The notes: generated by a model from the sequence alone, not told the origin. Shown: positions 6,752-15,218, counted from the first letter of the stretch. The stretch: 43,547 nucleotides of DNA from an uncultured Clostridia bacterium (GCA_944362555.1 CALVTL010000015.1:1-43547); one strand, 5' to 3'. Numbers and translations are program-made.

Positions 6752-8569
6752 TTATTCCTCAATGAATGCAACGACCATCTCGGGCGTCACGAGCCGAGCG
6801 ATCTCGTCATAGGCGGGGAGCAGCAATTCGTAAAAGGCATCCGTTGCCGAAAGAACGGACTGCGAAACGGTCAGACGGAGGGAAAGTCCCTCGTTCTTTT
6901 CCGACACGTCCGCAGAGAACGTGCCGAGATACTCCTCCTGCACGAACAGCATGGGGATCTCGCAGGACACCTTTTGGAACTCCTCCCCGTCGAGCGTATA
7001 GAAATAGACGGTCTTCATTTCAATGTCGAAGCGGCGGGAGAGCATATCCGCTCCCAGTCCGCCCACCGCCTTGGGCGCAAATGCCGTATTGCTGCCGTTG
7101 AGGTATACGGTATGGGGATTGCGGGCGGTAAGCGCCTCCGCCCCCGTCTTTTTCACGGCGCGGACGGACTGCACGCCCATCACGCTTTGCAGCGGGAACC
7201 AATAAGTATCGTATGAGCCGACGATGTCCTCCTTCACCTTTCCCGCGAGATACTTTCCCGTCGCCGCGGAATAGACCTCCGTGACCCGTCCCGTAGACCC
7301 GGGAAAGAAATCGCCGTTCTCCCCCGCAACGGCAACATAGCCGTCCTCTCTGCCGTCCCATTCGAGGATCGCCGTCGTCTGAAATTCGGTCACTTCGGCG
7401 TCGAGCGATTCATAGAGATACCCCGCGACCGCACCGTTCTCCGCCCGCACAAATTCGAGCATGGTGCGCGCGTGTCCCGCAATATCCACACCGATCTGCA
7501 GAGAATCCTGCCCCACCTCGAACTTCATGGCATTCCCCTGCGAGAGCCGCACCCTGCCCGTATAGGTGAGCGCCTGCGGCTGCGCAAAGAGTTCCACGCT
7601 CGCCCCTCCGATCGTCGCCGAAAGCCGGTATTCCTCCTCGGTAAGAAGGATGCGGAAGGCGATCTGCACACCGCCCGCCGACGTGCTCCCCTCGAACGCG
7701 GCGTAGTCATCGGGATGGGCGTTGATATACTGCTGATACGCGTCGGCGACCGCCGTCAGCGCTCCGTAACAGGTGTTGACATATCCCATGAGCTCTTGCA
7801 GAGAAATGACCGTACCGTATACGACATCGAGCTGTTTGCCGATACCCATGTCCGAGAGGGAGGCGACAGAAACAAACTGCGAAAAGTCCGTCTGCGTGCT
7901 CGCGGCGGGAACGGCGCGCTCCGCGTCCAGGCGAAAACTCTGCGGGAAAAACGCCCAGACATCCGGCACGGAGCCAAAACTCTCCATGACCGTCTGCGCC
8001 AGTGTGGACAGGTCGGGCAGAATGCGCAGCTCTGCCGTGAGCGTCAGCGGAAGATAATTTTTGCCCGAGAGCGTGGCGGTCACGGTATACGCGCCCGCCT
8101 CCGTCTGTCCGTTATTTTCATACCTGACTTCGACGCCTTCGGGCAGTTCCCCCTTCACCTGAAGGGAATGCGGCTCGCCGTCGTAGCGCACCGTCGCGCC
8201 GTCCATGGTAAACCCCGTCAGTTCCGCGCGGGAGATGGTGAGCGTTGCGGTGAGCGTAAGCGAAGAATACCCGTCCCCCGAAAGGATCGCCGTCGCCGCA
8301 TACTCCCCCGCGTCGCGTGCAGAGTTGTTCGTATAGGCGACCGTGACGCCCTCGGGGAGCTCGCCCGACACGACGAGCTCGTGTTGCGTCCCGTCATAGA
8401 CGAACGATGCGTCCGAAAATGTGACGCCCTCGATCTTTTCAAGCAGTTCGCCCCCCTCCTCGGGCGGCGTTTGCGTGTCGGGCGGTGTGGAGTTGTCATC
8501 GCAGGCGGCAAAGATCCCCGCCGAAAGAAGGCAACAGACCGCTGCCGTCAACAAAATTTTCTTTTTCAT
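6752..8569 (-). CDS. Lipoprotein with two MBG-type Ig-like domains
   Basis: A 605-residue surface lipoprotein. The signal peptide MKKKILLTAAVCCLLSAG is followed by a lipobox-like FAAC with Cys at 23, then a Pro/Thr/Glu linker. Two MBG-like repeats (about 44-111 and 117-182) share YDG-x-H, GELPEGV and AG-x-Y-x-x-TA-x-LSG, as in bacterial surface proteins. The remaining ~400 residues, beta-rich with a lipid-carrier feel, are unrecognised. The start at 8569 has GAGGG upstream and gives a proper signal peptide. It lies 7 bases after the zinc-ribbon/PH-like gene and shares its promoter, so the XRE regulator probably controls both. Confidence 0.75.
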   Translation of the reverse strand: MKKKILLTAAVCCLLSAGIFAACDDNSTPPDTQTPPEEGGELLEKIEGVTFSDASFVYDGTQHELVVSGELPEGVTVAYTNNSARDAGEYAATAILSGDGYSSLTLTATLTISRAELTGFTMDGATVRYDGEPHSLQVKGELPEGVEVRYENNGQTEAGAYTVTATLSGKNYLPLTLTAELRILPDLSTLAQTVMESFGSVPDVWAFFPQSFRLDAERAVPAASTQTDFSQFVSVASLSDMGIGKQLDVVYGTVISLQELMGYVNTCYGALTAVADAYQQYINAHPDDYAAFEGSTSAGGVQIAFRILLTEEEYRLSATIGGASVELFAQPQALTYTGRVRLSQGNAMKFEVGQDSLQIGVDIAGHARTMLEFVRAENGAVAGYLYESLDAEVTEFQTTAILEWDGREDGYVAVAGENGDFFPGSTGRVTEVYSAATGKYLAGKVKEDIVGSYDTYWFPLQSVMGVQSVRAVKKTGAEALTARNPHTVYLNGSNTAFAPKAVGGLGADMLSRRFDIEMKTVYFYTLDGEEFQKVSCEIPMLFVQEEYLGTFSADVSEKNEGLSLRLTVSQSVLSATDAFYELLLPAYDEIARLVTPEMVVAFIEE

Positions 8570-8576
8570 CTTTCCC

Positions 8577-9212
8577 TCACTGCACAAACATATTGTTGAA
8601 ACCGCTGTAATCGGTCGCGGAGATACGCCCTTCCAAATACCGTTTCAGCCCTTCCGGATCTTTGATCCCCGTTGTGTCAATGTCCCAGCCCCTGCCCATC
8701 TTATCGATGATGACGTTGCCGTAATTCCAGATACGGCCGTTGAGCGATTGTTCGACGGAGACCCCGACGATGGGCGTAAAGACGGATTGCCGCATTTTTT
8801 TATCGATCACGCCGTGCCGCGTGACGATCTTGTCACGATAAAACTCGATATACGAGCACTTTGCCTCCACAAAACAAAACAGCCAGAAGAGTAACGCAAC
8901 GACCAGCAGACCTACACTCAGGATGATGATGCCTTCCCCTTCGGGCGTGGCGATCCCGCCGATGAGCCCCAAGACCCCCAAACAAAGGAGCACGACGAAA
9001 ACGACCATCTGCCAGCGGTATGCCCAAACCGACATCTTTGCGACATACTCGGGCGCACCCGCACCGCGCTGCTGTACCTGCTGCGGCTGCTGCTGCGGCT
9101 GCTGTACCTGCTGCGGCTGCTGCGGCAGCGGCGTACCGCCGACGCGCGCGCCGCACTGCGGGCAGTACGCATTCCCCTCGGGCACGTTGCTCCCACACTT
9201 CGGACAAAACAT
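8577..9212 (-). CDS. Zinc-ribbon membrane protein with PH-like (bPH2/DUF304) domain
   Basis: A 211-residue protein. An N-terminal zinc ribbon (Cys 3, 6, 17, 20) is followed by a Gln/Pro-rich linker (31-48) built from CTG-type tandem repeats. Two membrane segments (about 68-88 and 95-116) come next, then a cytosolic beta-rich domain (about 118-200) with the bPH2/DUF304 pattern: YIEFYRDKIVTRHGVIDKK followed by I-x-x-V-x-V-E-Q-S. The ATG at 9212 is preceded by GGAGG at 6 bases; a TTG four codons upstream would place the ribosome site inside the gene. It is transcribed from a consensus promoter holding the XRE operator. Confidence 0.75.
   Translation of the reverse strand: MFCPKCGSNVPEGNAYCPQCGARVGGTPLPQQPQQVQQPQQQPQQVQQRGAGAPEYVAKMSVWAYRWQMVVFVVLLCLGVLGLIGGIATPEGEGIIILSVGLLVVALLFWLFCFVEAKCSYIEFYRDKIVTRHGVIDKKMRQSVFTPIVGVSVEQSLNGRIWNYGNVIIDKMGRGWDIDTTGIKDPEGLKRYLEGRISATDYSGFNNMFVQ
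9071..9130. repeat. Imperfect CTG-rich tandem repeat in the Gln-rich linker
   Basis: Repeated CTGCTG, CTGCGG and CTGTAC units on the plus strand encode QQ/PQQ/VQQ on the minus strand. In-frame slippage here would change linker length only. Confidence 0.75.
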
Positions 9213-9262
9213 AGTCCCCTCCAAAAATTTTCTTTGCGCATATTCTCATGCGGACACCATAA

Positions 9263-9291
9263 ATTATATAAGAAGATTTCTTCTTTGTCAA
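9263..9291 (-). promoter_or_regulatory. Consensus promoter of the zinc-ribbon/lipoprotein operon
   Basis: Minus-strand TTGACA (9291-9286), exactly 17 bases, then TATAAT (9268-9263). The spacer is filled by one copy of the palindromic operator (9271-9284), so a bound repressor would block RNA polymerase directly. Confidence 0.85.
9271..9284. promoter_or_regulatory. Putative XRE operator 1
   Basis: AGAAGA-TT-TCTTCT, a dyad with a two-base centre, inside the spacer of the minus-strand promoter. Confidence 0.7.
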
Positions 9292-9299
9292 TCGATTTA

Positions 9300-9313
9300 A
9301 GAAGATTTCTTCT
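9300..9313. promoter_or_regulatory. Putative XRE operator 2 and xre promoter
   Basis: An identical AGAAGA-TT-TCTTCT dyad, 29 bases from operator 1. It directly precedes and touches a plus-strand -10-like TAAAAT (9313-9318) for the xre gene, whose -35 is weak. This fits autoregulation. Confidence 0.65.
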
Positions 9314-9324
9314 AAAATAGAGGT

Positions 9325-9525
9325 ATGGTCGGGAAACGTATCAAAGAGCTGCGCACGGAGCGCAGGATCTCGCAGCAAGCCCTTGCAAAGGCGGTCGGTG
9401 TCAGTCAGAAAGCCATCGACTATTGGGAACGCGGGATCAATGAACCCAAGGCAAGTTATATCGTCACACTGTGCGACTTTTTCGGCGTGACTGCCGACTA
9501 TCTTTTGGGACGCTCCGATATATAG
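9325..9525 (+). CDS. XRE-family (Cro/cI-like) helix-turn-helix regulator
   Basis: A 66-residue single-domain HTH protein: GKRIKELRTERRISQQALAKAVGVSQKAIDYWERG is a classic HTH_3 domain, ending in the common C-terminus TADYLLGRSD. No sensor domain is present. It is divergent from the zinc-ribbon/lipoprotein operon, and twin dyads lie in the shared intergenic region. It most likely represses itself and that operon; the inducing signal is not visible. Confidence 0.88.
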   Translation: MVGKRIKELRTERRISQQALAKAVGVSQKAIDYWERGINEPKASYIVTLCDFFGVTADYLLGRSDI

Positions 9526-9559
9526 AGCGCGCCGATGCTCAAAATATTCCAAACGGTAA

Positions 9560-9610
9560 CCCCATAAAATACGCCCCCTGCGCGGAACGCGCAGGGGGCG
9601 TGGCTATGTT
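9560..9610 (-). terminator. Repeated palindromic terminator, copy B
   Basis: The second copy of the 51-base sequence at 6667-6717, here just after the ysxC stop. The minus-strand tail reads ATTTTAT. The stem is unchanged between copies. Confidence 0.7.
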
Positions 9611-9614
9611 AGAT

Positions 9615-10259
9615 TCAAAATTCTTCGTCCTCGCCGTCCTCGCCGTCCCCGGCGGGCGGAGCGGCGGGCGGGGCGCAGATCTGTGCGATGCGCGCGAGCA
9701 GCGCGTCCTTCCCCTCCCCCGTCGTGCCCGACGTTGCGATGACGTTGTCCGTGCCCAGCCCGAAGGCGTTCGCCACGGCGCGCACGCGCTCCTTTGCCTT
9801 CATTCTGGAGAGCTTGTCGCACTTGGTGGCGATGACGGTGAAGGGCAGGTCGTGATAGACGAGAAAGCGCACCATCTGCATATCGTCCGCCGAGGGGTCG
9901 CGGCGGATATCGGAGAGCAGAAAGACGTGCCGCACATCCTCCTTTTTGGCGAAGAACGCCTCGAGCGTCTTTGCCCACTTTGCCTGTTCCGCCTTGGAGA
10001 CGGCGGCATAGCCGTAGCCCGGGAGGTCGGCGAGCCAGAACTCGCCGAAGTCAAAATAGTTGACGAGGCGCGTTCTGCCGGGCGCGGCGCTCGTCTTGGC
10101 GAGGCTCTTTCTGCCCGCCAGAAGGTTGATGAGCGTGCTCTTGCCCGCGTTCGATTTGCCGCACACGGCGATCATGGGCTTTTGCGGGCGCAGGAACTGC
10201 TCCGCCCGCGCGGCGCTCGTTAAAAACTTCGCCTCTTTGATGACAAGTTTACCCTGCAT
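9615..10259 (-). CDS. ysxC: Ribosome biogenesis GTPase YsxC/EngB
   Basis: A 214-residue GTPase needed for late 50S assembly. It shows the P-loop GKSNAGKST (G1), PGRTR switch I (G2), DLPGYG (G3), ATKCDK (G4) and TSGTTGEG (G5-like), in family order. The C-terminus is an acidic Pro/Gly-rich tail (EDGEDEEF). Its start overlaps the lon stop by 11 bases, and lon-ysxC is a common Gram-positive pair. It is followed by the repeated hairpin terminator. Confidence 0.95.
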   Translation of the reverse strand: MQGKLVIKEAKFLTSAARAEQFLRPQKPMIAVCGKSNAGKSTLINLLAGRKSLAKTSAAPGRTRLVNYFDFGEFWLADLPGYGYAAVSKAEQAKWAKTLEAFFAKKEDVRHVFLLSDIRRDPSADDMQMVRFLVYHDLPFTVIATKCDKLSRMKAKERVRAVANAFGLGTDNVIATSGTTGEGKDALLARIAQICAPPAAPPAGDGEDGEDEEF

Positions 10260-12573
10260 GGTGCGTCCCCGCGACTGCGCTCTCGAACACCTGGTCGATG
10301 TTGTTCACGCAGATGAAGTGCAGATTTTTGCGGACGTTCTCGGGAATTTCCTCCACGTCCTTCTTGTTCTCCTCGGGAATGATGATGTCGTGGATGCCGA
10401 TGCGGTTGGCGGCGAGCGCCTTTTCCTTGAGCCCGCCGATGGGCAGAACTTTGCCGCGCAGCGTGATCTCCCCCGTCATGGCGACGTCGCGGCGGACGGG
10501 CTGCCCCGTGAACGCCGACAAAATGGCGGTCGCCATCGTGATGCCCGCGGAGGGTCCGTCCTTGGGCGTGGCGCCCTCGGGAATGTGGATGTGGATGTCC
10601 TTATGCTCGAAATCCTCGTGCGAGATGCCGTATTTCTGCGCGTGCGCGCGGATATAGCTGATGGCGGCGCGCGCCGATTCCTTCATGACGTCGCCGAGCT
10701 TCCCCGTGAGAAGGATGTCCCCCTTGCCCTGCATGGCGGACACTTCGATGGTGAGCGGCACGCCGCCGACCGCCGTCCACGCGAGCCCCGTCGCGGCGCC
10801 CACTTCGTCCTCCGCGCGCATCTCGTCCTCGCGCAAAAAGCGCTTGCCGCCGAGGAATTTTTCCAGATTGTTTTTGGTGACGACGATGCTCTCCGCCTCG
10901 CCCTTGGCAATGCGCACCGCCGCCTTGCGGCACACCGTGCCGATGGTGCGCTCGAGCGTGCGGACGCCCGCCTCCATCGTATACCCGTCGATGATGGCGG
11001 CGATGGCGCCCTCCGTCATGCGGAACTGCTCCTCTTTGAGCCCGTTCTCCCTGCGCTTTTTGGGAACGAGGTAGCGCGCGGCGATCTGCTCCTTTTCATC
11101 GGGGGTATATCCCGAGAGCTCGATGATCTCCATGCGGTCGCGCAAGGGTCCCGGGATGGTGTCGAGCGTGTTCGCCGTGGCGATGAACATGACTTTGGAG
11201 AGGTCGTAAGGCACTTCGAGGTACCTGTCGCGGAAGGTGGAATTCTGTTCGGGGTCGAGCACTTCCAGAAGGGCGCTCGACGGGTCGCCGCGCAGGTCGG
11301 AGGAAATTTTATCCACCTCGTCGAGGAGGAACACGGGGTTGACGGCGCCCGCGTTCTTCATCTCGTAGATGATGCGCCCCGGCATGGCGCCGATGTAGGT
11401 GCGGCGGTGTCCGCGGATCTCCGCCTCGTCCTTGAGCCCGCCCAGGCTCATGCGCACGAACTTTCTGCCCAGCGCCCGCGCGATGGACATGGCGACGCTC
11501 GTCTTGCCCACGCCGGGCGGCCCGACAAGGCACAAAATGGGCGCCTTCAGCTCCCCCGTCAGTTTCAGCACGGCGAGGTATTCCACGACGCGCTCCTTGA
11601 TCTTCTCCAACCCGTAATGGTCGGCGTTGAGCACCGCCTCGACGTCGGAGAGCTTCTCCGTGTCCGCCGTCTGCTCCTTCCACGGAAGGTCGATGAGCCA
11701 GTCGGCATAGTTGCGCAGCACGGTGTACTCGGGCGAGGAGGGCGGCATCTTGTCCATGCGCTTGAGTTCGGCGAGCGCCTTTTCTTCGATCTCCTTGGGC
11801 AGCCCCTTGGCGAGGATCTTTTCGCGCAGCTTTTCGTTCTCCTCCGCGTCGTCGCCGAGCTCCGCGTGGATGGCTTTGAGCTGTTCGCGCAGAAAGTACT
11901 CCTTCTGCGATTTTTCGATGTTGCGGCGGACGTCCTGCGCGATCTTGCGCTCCAGCTTTCCGATCTCCGCCTCCGTGTTGAGGCACTGCTCAAAGAGGCG
12001 CAGCCGCCGCGTAAGCACCGTCTCCTCCAGAAGCTGCTGCTTCACCTCGTCTTTGAGGCGGAGCTGATGGGTGCAGATGTTGATATAGGCGTCGGGGTCG
12101 CTGACGCCCGTCAGGGCGGCGTCAAGCTCCTTGGCGAGCTTGCCCTCCGCGGAGGTGAGCTCGCGCACCATCTCCTTCGCCATGCGGAAGGACGCCTCCT
12201 CCAGCGAGGGGTCGCCGTGGATGGTGAGCAGCTCCTCCGTGACGGCGTAAATGTAGCCGTTTTCCAGGCGGAAGCCGCGCGCGACCGCGCGGTACTGCCC
12301 CGCGGCAAACACGCGCACCCTGTCCCCCGGAAGGCGGGTCGCCTGACGGATGGAGCACACCGTGCCCACAAGGCACAGATCGTCCCCTTCGGGGAACTCC
12401 TTGGCGGGGTCGGTCTGGCGGGTGACGAATACAAATTTTTCGTTGGCGTCGGCGCGCTCGACCGCCGCGAGCGAGACGCCCCGCCCCACGTCGAACGCCA
12501 CCGTCGTATCGGGAAACACGACCTGCGTCCGCATGGGGATGACGGACAATATCTTGACTCTGTTCGTTTCCAT
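10249..12573 (-). CDS. lon: ATP-dependent protease Lon
   Basis: A 774-residue Lon, degrading misfolded and regulatory proteins in the cytosol. It has an N-terminal substrate-recognition domain (PMRTQVVFPDTTVAFDVG), a helical linker, an AAA+ module with GPPGVGKTS Walker A and FLLDEVDK Walker B, and a S16 peptidase domain with catalytic Ser in DGPSAGITMAT and the later Lys. The start at 12573 has GAGGTG upstream and matches Lon. The reading frame stays open 63 codons further, but those lie in the MITE-like element and would give a false N-terminus. The element ends 97 bases upstream of this ATG; I see no clear consensus promoter between. Confidence 0.96.
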   Translation of the reverse strand: METNRVKILSVIPMRTQVVFPDTTVAFDVGRGVSLAAVERADANEKFVFVTRQTDPAKEFPEGDDLCLVGTVCSIRQATRLPGDRVRVFAAGQYRAVARGFRLENGYIYAVTEELLTIHGDPSLEEASFRMAKEMVRELTSAEGKLAKELDAALTGVSDPDAYINICTHQLRLKDEVKQQLLEETVLTRRLRLFEQCLNTEAEIGKLERKIAQDVRRNIEKSQKEYFLREQLKAIHAELGDDAEENEKLREKILAKGLPKEIEEKALAELKRMDKMPPSSPEYTVLRNYADWLIDLPWKEQTADTEKLSDVEAVLNADHYGLEKIKERVVEYLAVLKLTGELKAPILCLVGPPGVGKTSVAMSIARALGRKFVRMSLGGLKDEAEIRGHRRTYIGAMPGRIIYEMKNAGAVNPVFLLDEVDKISSDLRGDPSSALLEVLDPEQNSTFRDRYLEVPYDLSKVMFIATANTLDTIPGPLRDRMEIIELSGYTPDEKEQIAARYLVPKKRRENGLKEEQFRMTEGAIAAIIDGYTMEAGVRTLERTIGTVCRKAAVRIAKGEAESIVVTKNNLEKFLGGKRFLREDEMRAEDEVGAATGLAWTAVGGVPLTIEVSAMQGKGDILLTGKLGDVMKESARAAISYIRAHAQKYGISHEDFEHKDIHIHIPEGATPKDGPSAGITMATAILSAFTGQPVRRDVAMTGEITLRGKVLPIGGLKEKALAANRIGIHDIIIPEENKKDVEEIPENVRKNLHFICVNNIDQVFESAVAGTHHAG

Positions 12574-12670
12574 GCTTTCACCTCTTTCGTTCCGCCGAAG
12601 GGCGCGAACGGTCGGCGCGTCCCTCCCTTGCGCGGCGCACGCCGCCTGCAAAACGAGAATACTTCTTCTA

Positions 12671-13065
12671 TACTGTAAGGGAGTAATACGAACACGCTTT
12701 TTGCGGCATCTTTTAGGCGCCTTGCCGTTCATCGTCTTTGCAATACGCGGGTATTGCTGCATCCTCTTCGCGGCAAATCATCCCAAAATCTTGCCGCAAA
12801 AAGTGCAAAGCAATCAAAAGCTGTATATTTTGCGGTCAGGCGCGGTGAGGGACGCGTTATGCGCATCGGCACAGTGTGCCGTGCGCGCGCCCCGAACTGA
12901 GGTTTTTGCTTTATCAGCGCAAAAACCGTGCCCGAGGCGGCGCTTTCCATTGGCGCCGCCGAGAAAAAGGCGCAGTGCGTGCCGTGTGGCACGGGCAAGC
13001 CTTTCAACAATGCATCACCGCAAAATCGACGCTTTTGATCGTGTTCGTATTTTTCCCTTACAGTA
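12671..13065. mobile_element. MITE-like element with 26-bp terminal inverted repeats, copy 1
   Basis: The left end (12671-12696) and the reverse complement of the right end (13040-13065) match at 24 of 26 bases, both starting TACTGTAAGGG. A TA at each end could be a target duplication, as for IS630/Tc1-type insertion. The inside has no credible gene but many dyads: 12697-12708 with 12792-12803, 12868-12880, 12901-12927, 12936-12960 and 12979-12992. The first 165 bases recur at 43383 with six differences. It is non-autonomous; the transposase is not in the window. Confidence 0.8.
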
Positions 13066-13125
13066 TGTTATAACCGCACGGCGTGCCCTTTCAATCACGC
13101 GGCGGGAAATTTCTCCCCTTTTTCA

Positions 13126-13166
13126 GATAAAAGGCACAGCGGCTCCCGCACGAGCGGGAGCCGCTG
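13126..13166 (-). terminator. Terminator of the fprA-rubredoxin operon
   Basis: A perfect 13-bp stem (13137-13149 with 13154-13166) and four-base loop just after the rubredoxin stop, followed on the minus strand by a short T-rich tail. Confidence 0.8.
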
Positions 13167-13171
13167 ACCGT

Positions 13172-13333
13172 TCAGGCCTCTTCCTCAAAGTCCTCTTTCC
13201 CCACGCCGCAGAGCGGGCAGGTGAAGTCGTCGGGAATGTCCTCCCACTTGGTGCCGGGCGCGATGCCGTTGTCGGGATCGCCCGCCGCCTCGTCATACAC
13301 ATAGCCGCAGACCGTGCATACATACTTTGCCAT
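13172..13333 (-). CDS. Rubredoxin
   Basis: A 53-residue one-iron electron carrier. The two metal-binding knuckles are clear: C-T-V-C-G-Y-V-Y-D near residue 6 and C-P-L-C-G-V near 39, with the rubredoxin core G-x-x-P-D-N-G-I-x-P-G-T and W-E-D-I-P. Its acidic C-terminus is typical. It lies 35 bases after the flavodiiron protein, whose natural electron donor it is. The start has AGGT upstream. Confidence 0.95.
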   Translation of the reverse strand: MAKYVCTVCGYVYDEAAGDPDNGIAPGTKWEDIPDDFTCPLCGVGKEDFEEEA

Positions 13334-13368
13334 ATATTACCTCCGTTTGCCCATCGGGCATTTGATTT

Positions 13369-14565
13369 TCAAGCCTTGACGTCCTCGGCGATCTGCCTGC
13401 CGAGCGCAATGAGCGCCTCGCGGCTCTGTTCGCCGACGGCGGAGAGCACCGTCGCCTTCTCGCCGATGCGGCGCATATTCTTCATCGAGGAGAGCACGCT
13501 CTCCATCAGCGCGCCCGCCTGCGGCGCCCACGAGCCGTTCTCCACCACCGCATAGGCGCGACTTTGGAAGTTGTGCGCCTTCAAGTCGTTCAGGAAGTCC
13601 TCCATGTTGACGAAGATGCCGTTGTTGTACGTCGTGGACGCGAACACGAGGTGGGAGCAGCGGAACGCCTCCGATAAAAGGATGCTCTTATCGGTCACCG
13701 AAACGTCGAATAACTTCACCCGTACCCCCTCGGCGGCGGCTGCGGAGGCGACGATCTCGGCGGCGTTCTGCGTGTGCCCGTAGACGGACGCATAGAACAC
13801 GGCGACGCATTTCTCCTCCGGTTGGTAGGCGCTCCAGGTGAGGTATTTTTGGAGATACCACGCGAAGTCCTCCCGCCAGACGGGACCGTGCAACGGGCAG
13901 ACGAGGGAGATGTTCAGCCCCGCCGCCTTTTTGAGCACCGACTGCACCTGCACGCCGTACTTTCCGACGATGTTGAAGTAATACCTGCGCGCGTCGTCCA
14001 GAAACTCCCGCTCAAACACATCCTTTTGCGCAAAGACGCTCCCCTCGAGCGCGCCGAACGTGCCGAACGCGTCGGCGGAGAAGAGGATGCCGTCCTCGGG
14101 AATATAGGTGAAGAGGACCTCCGGCCAGTGCACCATGGGCGCCCCCACAAAGGTGAGCGTGCGGCTGCCCAGCGGGAGGGTGTCCCCCTCCTTGATGAGG
14201 AGCGTTTTGCCCGCAAAGCCGAAGTAATTTTTGAGCATCGCCGCCGCCTTTTGCGACGTGACGACGGTGACGGAGGGATACTTTTCCACAAGGCGCGCGA
14301 ACGTCGCCGAATGGTCGGGCTCCATGTGCTGCACGATAACGTAGTCGAGCGGCTCGCCCGCGAGCGCGAAGGCGAGATTTTCAAAGAATACGTCGCCCAC
14401 GGCGTTGTCCACCGTGTCGATGAGGGCGTTCTTTCCGCCCTTTACAAGATAGGCGTTGTACGAAACGCCGCGCGGGACGGGGTAAGCGCTCTCAAAGAGG
14501 GCGATGCGCCTGTCGTTCCCGCCGAGATAGTAAAGTCCCTTTGCGATCTCCTGACAATTCTGCAT
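13369..14565 (-). CDS. fprA: Flavodiiron protein (A-type flavoprotein, O2/NO reductase)
   Basis: A 398-residue cytosolic enzyme reducing O2 to water (or NO to N2O), protecting anaerobes. The metallo-beta-lactamase-like domain (1-245) carries the diiron ligands His80-x-Glu82-x-Asp84-His85, His146, Asp165 and His226. A flavodoxin domain (about 252-398) binds FMN, starting at FYASVYGHTQNAA. Electrons would come from the rubredoxin encoded next. It has its own strong promoter, embedded in an inverted repeat at 14585-14618. All key residues are present, so it should be active. Confidence 0.95.
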   Translation of the reverse strand: MQNCQEIAKGLYYLGGNDRRIALFESAYPVPRGVSYNAYLVKGGKNALIDTVDNAVGDVFFENLAFALAGEPLDYVIVQHMEPDHSATFARLVEKYPSVTVVTSQKAAAMLKNYFGFAGKTLLIKEGDTLPLGSRTLTFVGAPMVHWPEVLFTYIPEDGILFSADAFGTFGALEGSVFAQKDVFEREFLDDARRYYFNIVGKYGVQVQSVLKKAAGLNISLVCPLHGPVWREDFAWYLQKYLTWSAYQPEEKCVAVFYASVYGHTQNAAEIVASAAAAEGVRVKLFDVSVTDKSILLSEAFRCSHLVFASTTYNNGIFVNMEDFLNDLKAHNFQSRAYAVVENGSWAPQAGALMESVLSSMKNMRRIGEKATVLSAVGEQSREALIALGRQIAEDVKA

Positions 14566-14594
14566 AGTGTTCTCCCATGTTTTTTTCGGGGTAC

Positions 14595-14623
14595 ATTATA
14601 GCACATTCCCCCGAAAAATGCAA
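14595..14623 (-). promoter_or_regulatory. Promoter of fprA-rubredoxin within an inverted repeat
   Basis: Minus-strand TTGCAT (14623-14618), a 17-base spacer, TATAAT (14600-14595) with TGC extension. Ten-base arms TTTTTCGGGG and CCCCGAAAAA flank the -10, and could be an operator or the end of the tetR transcript. Confidence 0.75.
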
Positions 14624-14624
14624 C

Positions 14625-15218
14625 TTATCTGCGCACGCTTTCTTGCAGCAGAGCGCGCACGCCGCGTGTGATGAACTCGCTCATTTCGTCGGCGAACTGC
14701 TCGATGGGCGGGCGGATGTCGGAATGCAGCCACCCCTTGAAACAGGCGATGCAGCCCGAGGAGATGAAGCGGTAAAAGTCCCCCAGCCGCGCGGGCGGCG
14801 TGGAACCGAAGAATTTTTTATAGTACTCCGCGCACAGCTTCCCGCCCTGTTCGATGAAGCGCAGGGCGCCCTCGGCGTTGTCGGGCGCGAGCAGCAGGGC
14901 GCAGAGCGGCTCGTTCTCGGCGAGCTTTGCGAACACGACGCGGCACACCCTGCGCGCCGACTGGATGTTCTCCTGATGCTCGAGCGCGTCGCGCAGCGCG
15001 ACGGAAAACTCCTCCAAAAACTGCCCTTCCAGCCGCTCGTTGAGGTCGTAGACGTCCTGATAGTGGGCGTAGAACGTCCCCCGCCCCACGCCCGCCTCGC
15101 TGCAGAGCTCGCTGACGGTGATCCTGCGCAGCGGCTTTTGCTTGCGCAGCCGCAAAAATGCCTCGATGAGCATCTTTTTTGTCATTCTGACCCGAAGATC
15201 GCTGCCTTCAATATTCAT
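14625..15218 (-). CDS. TetR-family transcriptional regulator
   Basis: A 197-residue regulator. The N-terminal HTH (about 12-58) reads RMTKKMLIEAFLRL, ITVSELCSEAGVGRGTFYAHY and DLNERLE, typical of TetR/AcrR. The C-terminal ligand domain is helical and Cys-rich (TetR_C-like) with no ligand indicated. The ATG at 15218 has AGGAG upstream. The first 20 codons and leader are tandemly duplicated upstream. It is divergent from the epimerase-like gene at 15477, and a GTGTA/TACAC dyad lies between, so that gene is its likely target. Confidence 0.88.
   Translation of the reverse strand: MNIEGSDLRVRMTKKMLIEAFLRLRKQKPLRRITVSELCSEAGVGRGTFYAHYQDVYDLNERLEGQFLEEFSVALRDALEHQENIQSARRVCRVVFAKLAENEPLCALLLAPDNAEGALRFIEQGGKLCAEYYKKFFGSTPPARLGDFYRFISSGCIACFKGWLHSDIRPPIEQFADEMSEFITRGVRALLQESVRR

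Noticed and set aside
9060-9130. CRISPR-like repeats
   Set aside because: Short CTG-type codon repeats encoding a Gln/Pro linker, without spacers.
10060-12678. An 872-residue plus-strand open frame opposite lon
   Set aside because: It is antisense to a complete Lon with all catalytic motifs, is rich in Arg/His/Asp as expected of GC-rich antisense frames, and has no ribosome site or family match.
12574-12762. N-terminal extension of lon
   Set aside because: The extra 63 codons lie in the MITE-like element and its flank; the true start at 12573 has a ribosome site and Lon homology.
12729-13010. A 93-residue minus-strand frame inside the MITE
   Set aside because: It spans hairpin arms with no ribosome site; copy 2 supports a repeat, not a protein.
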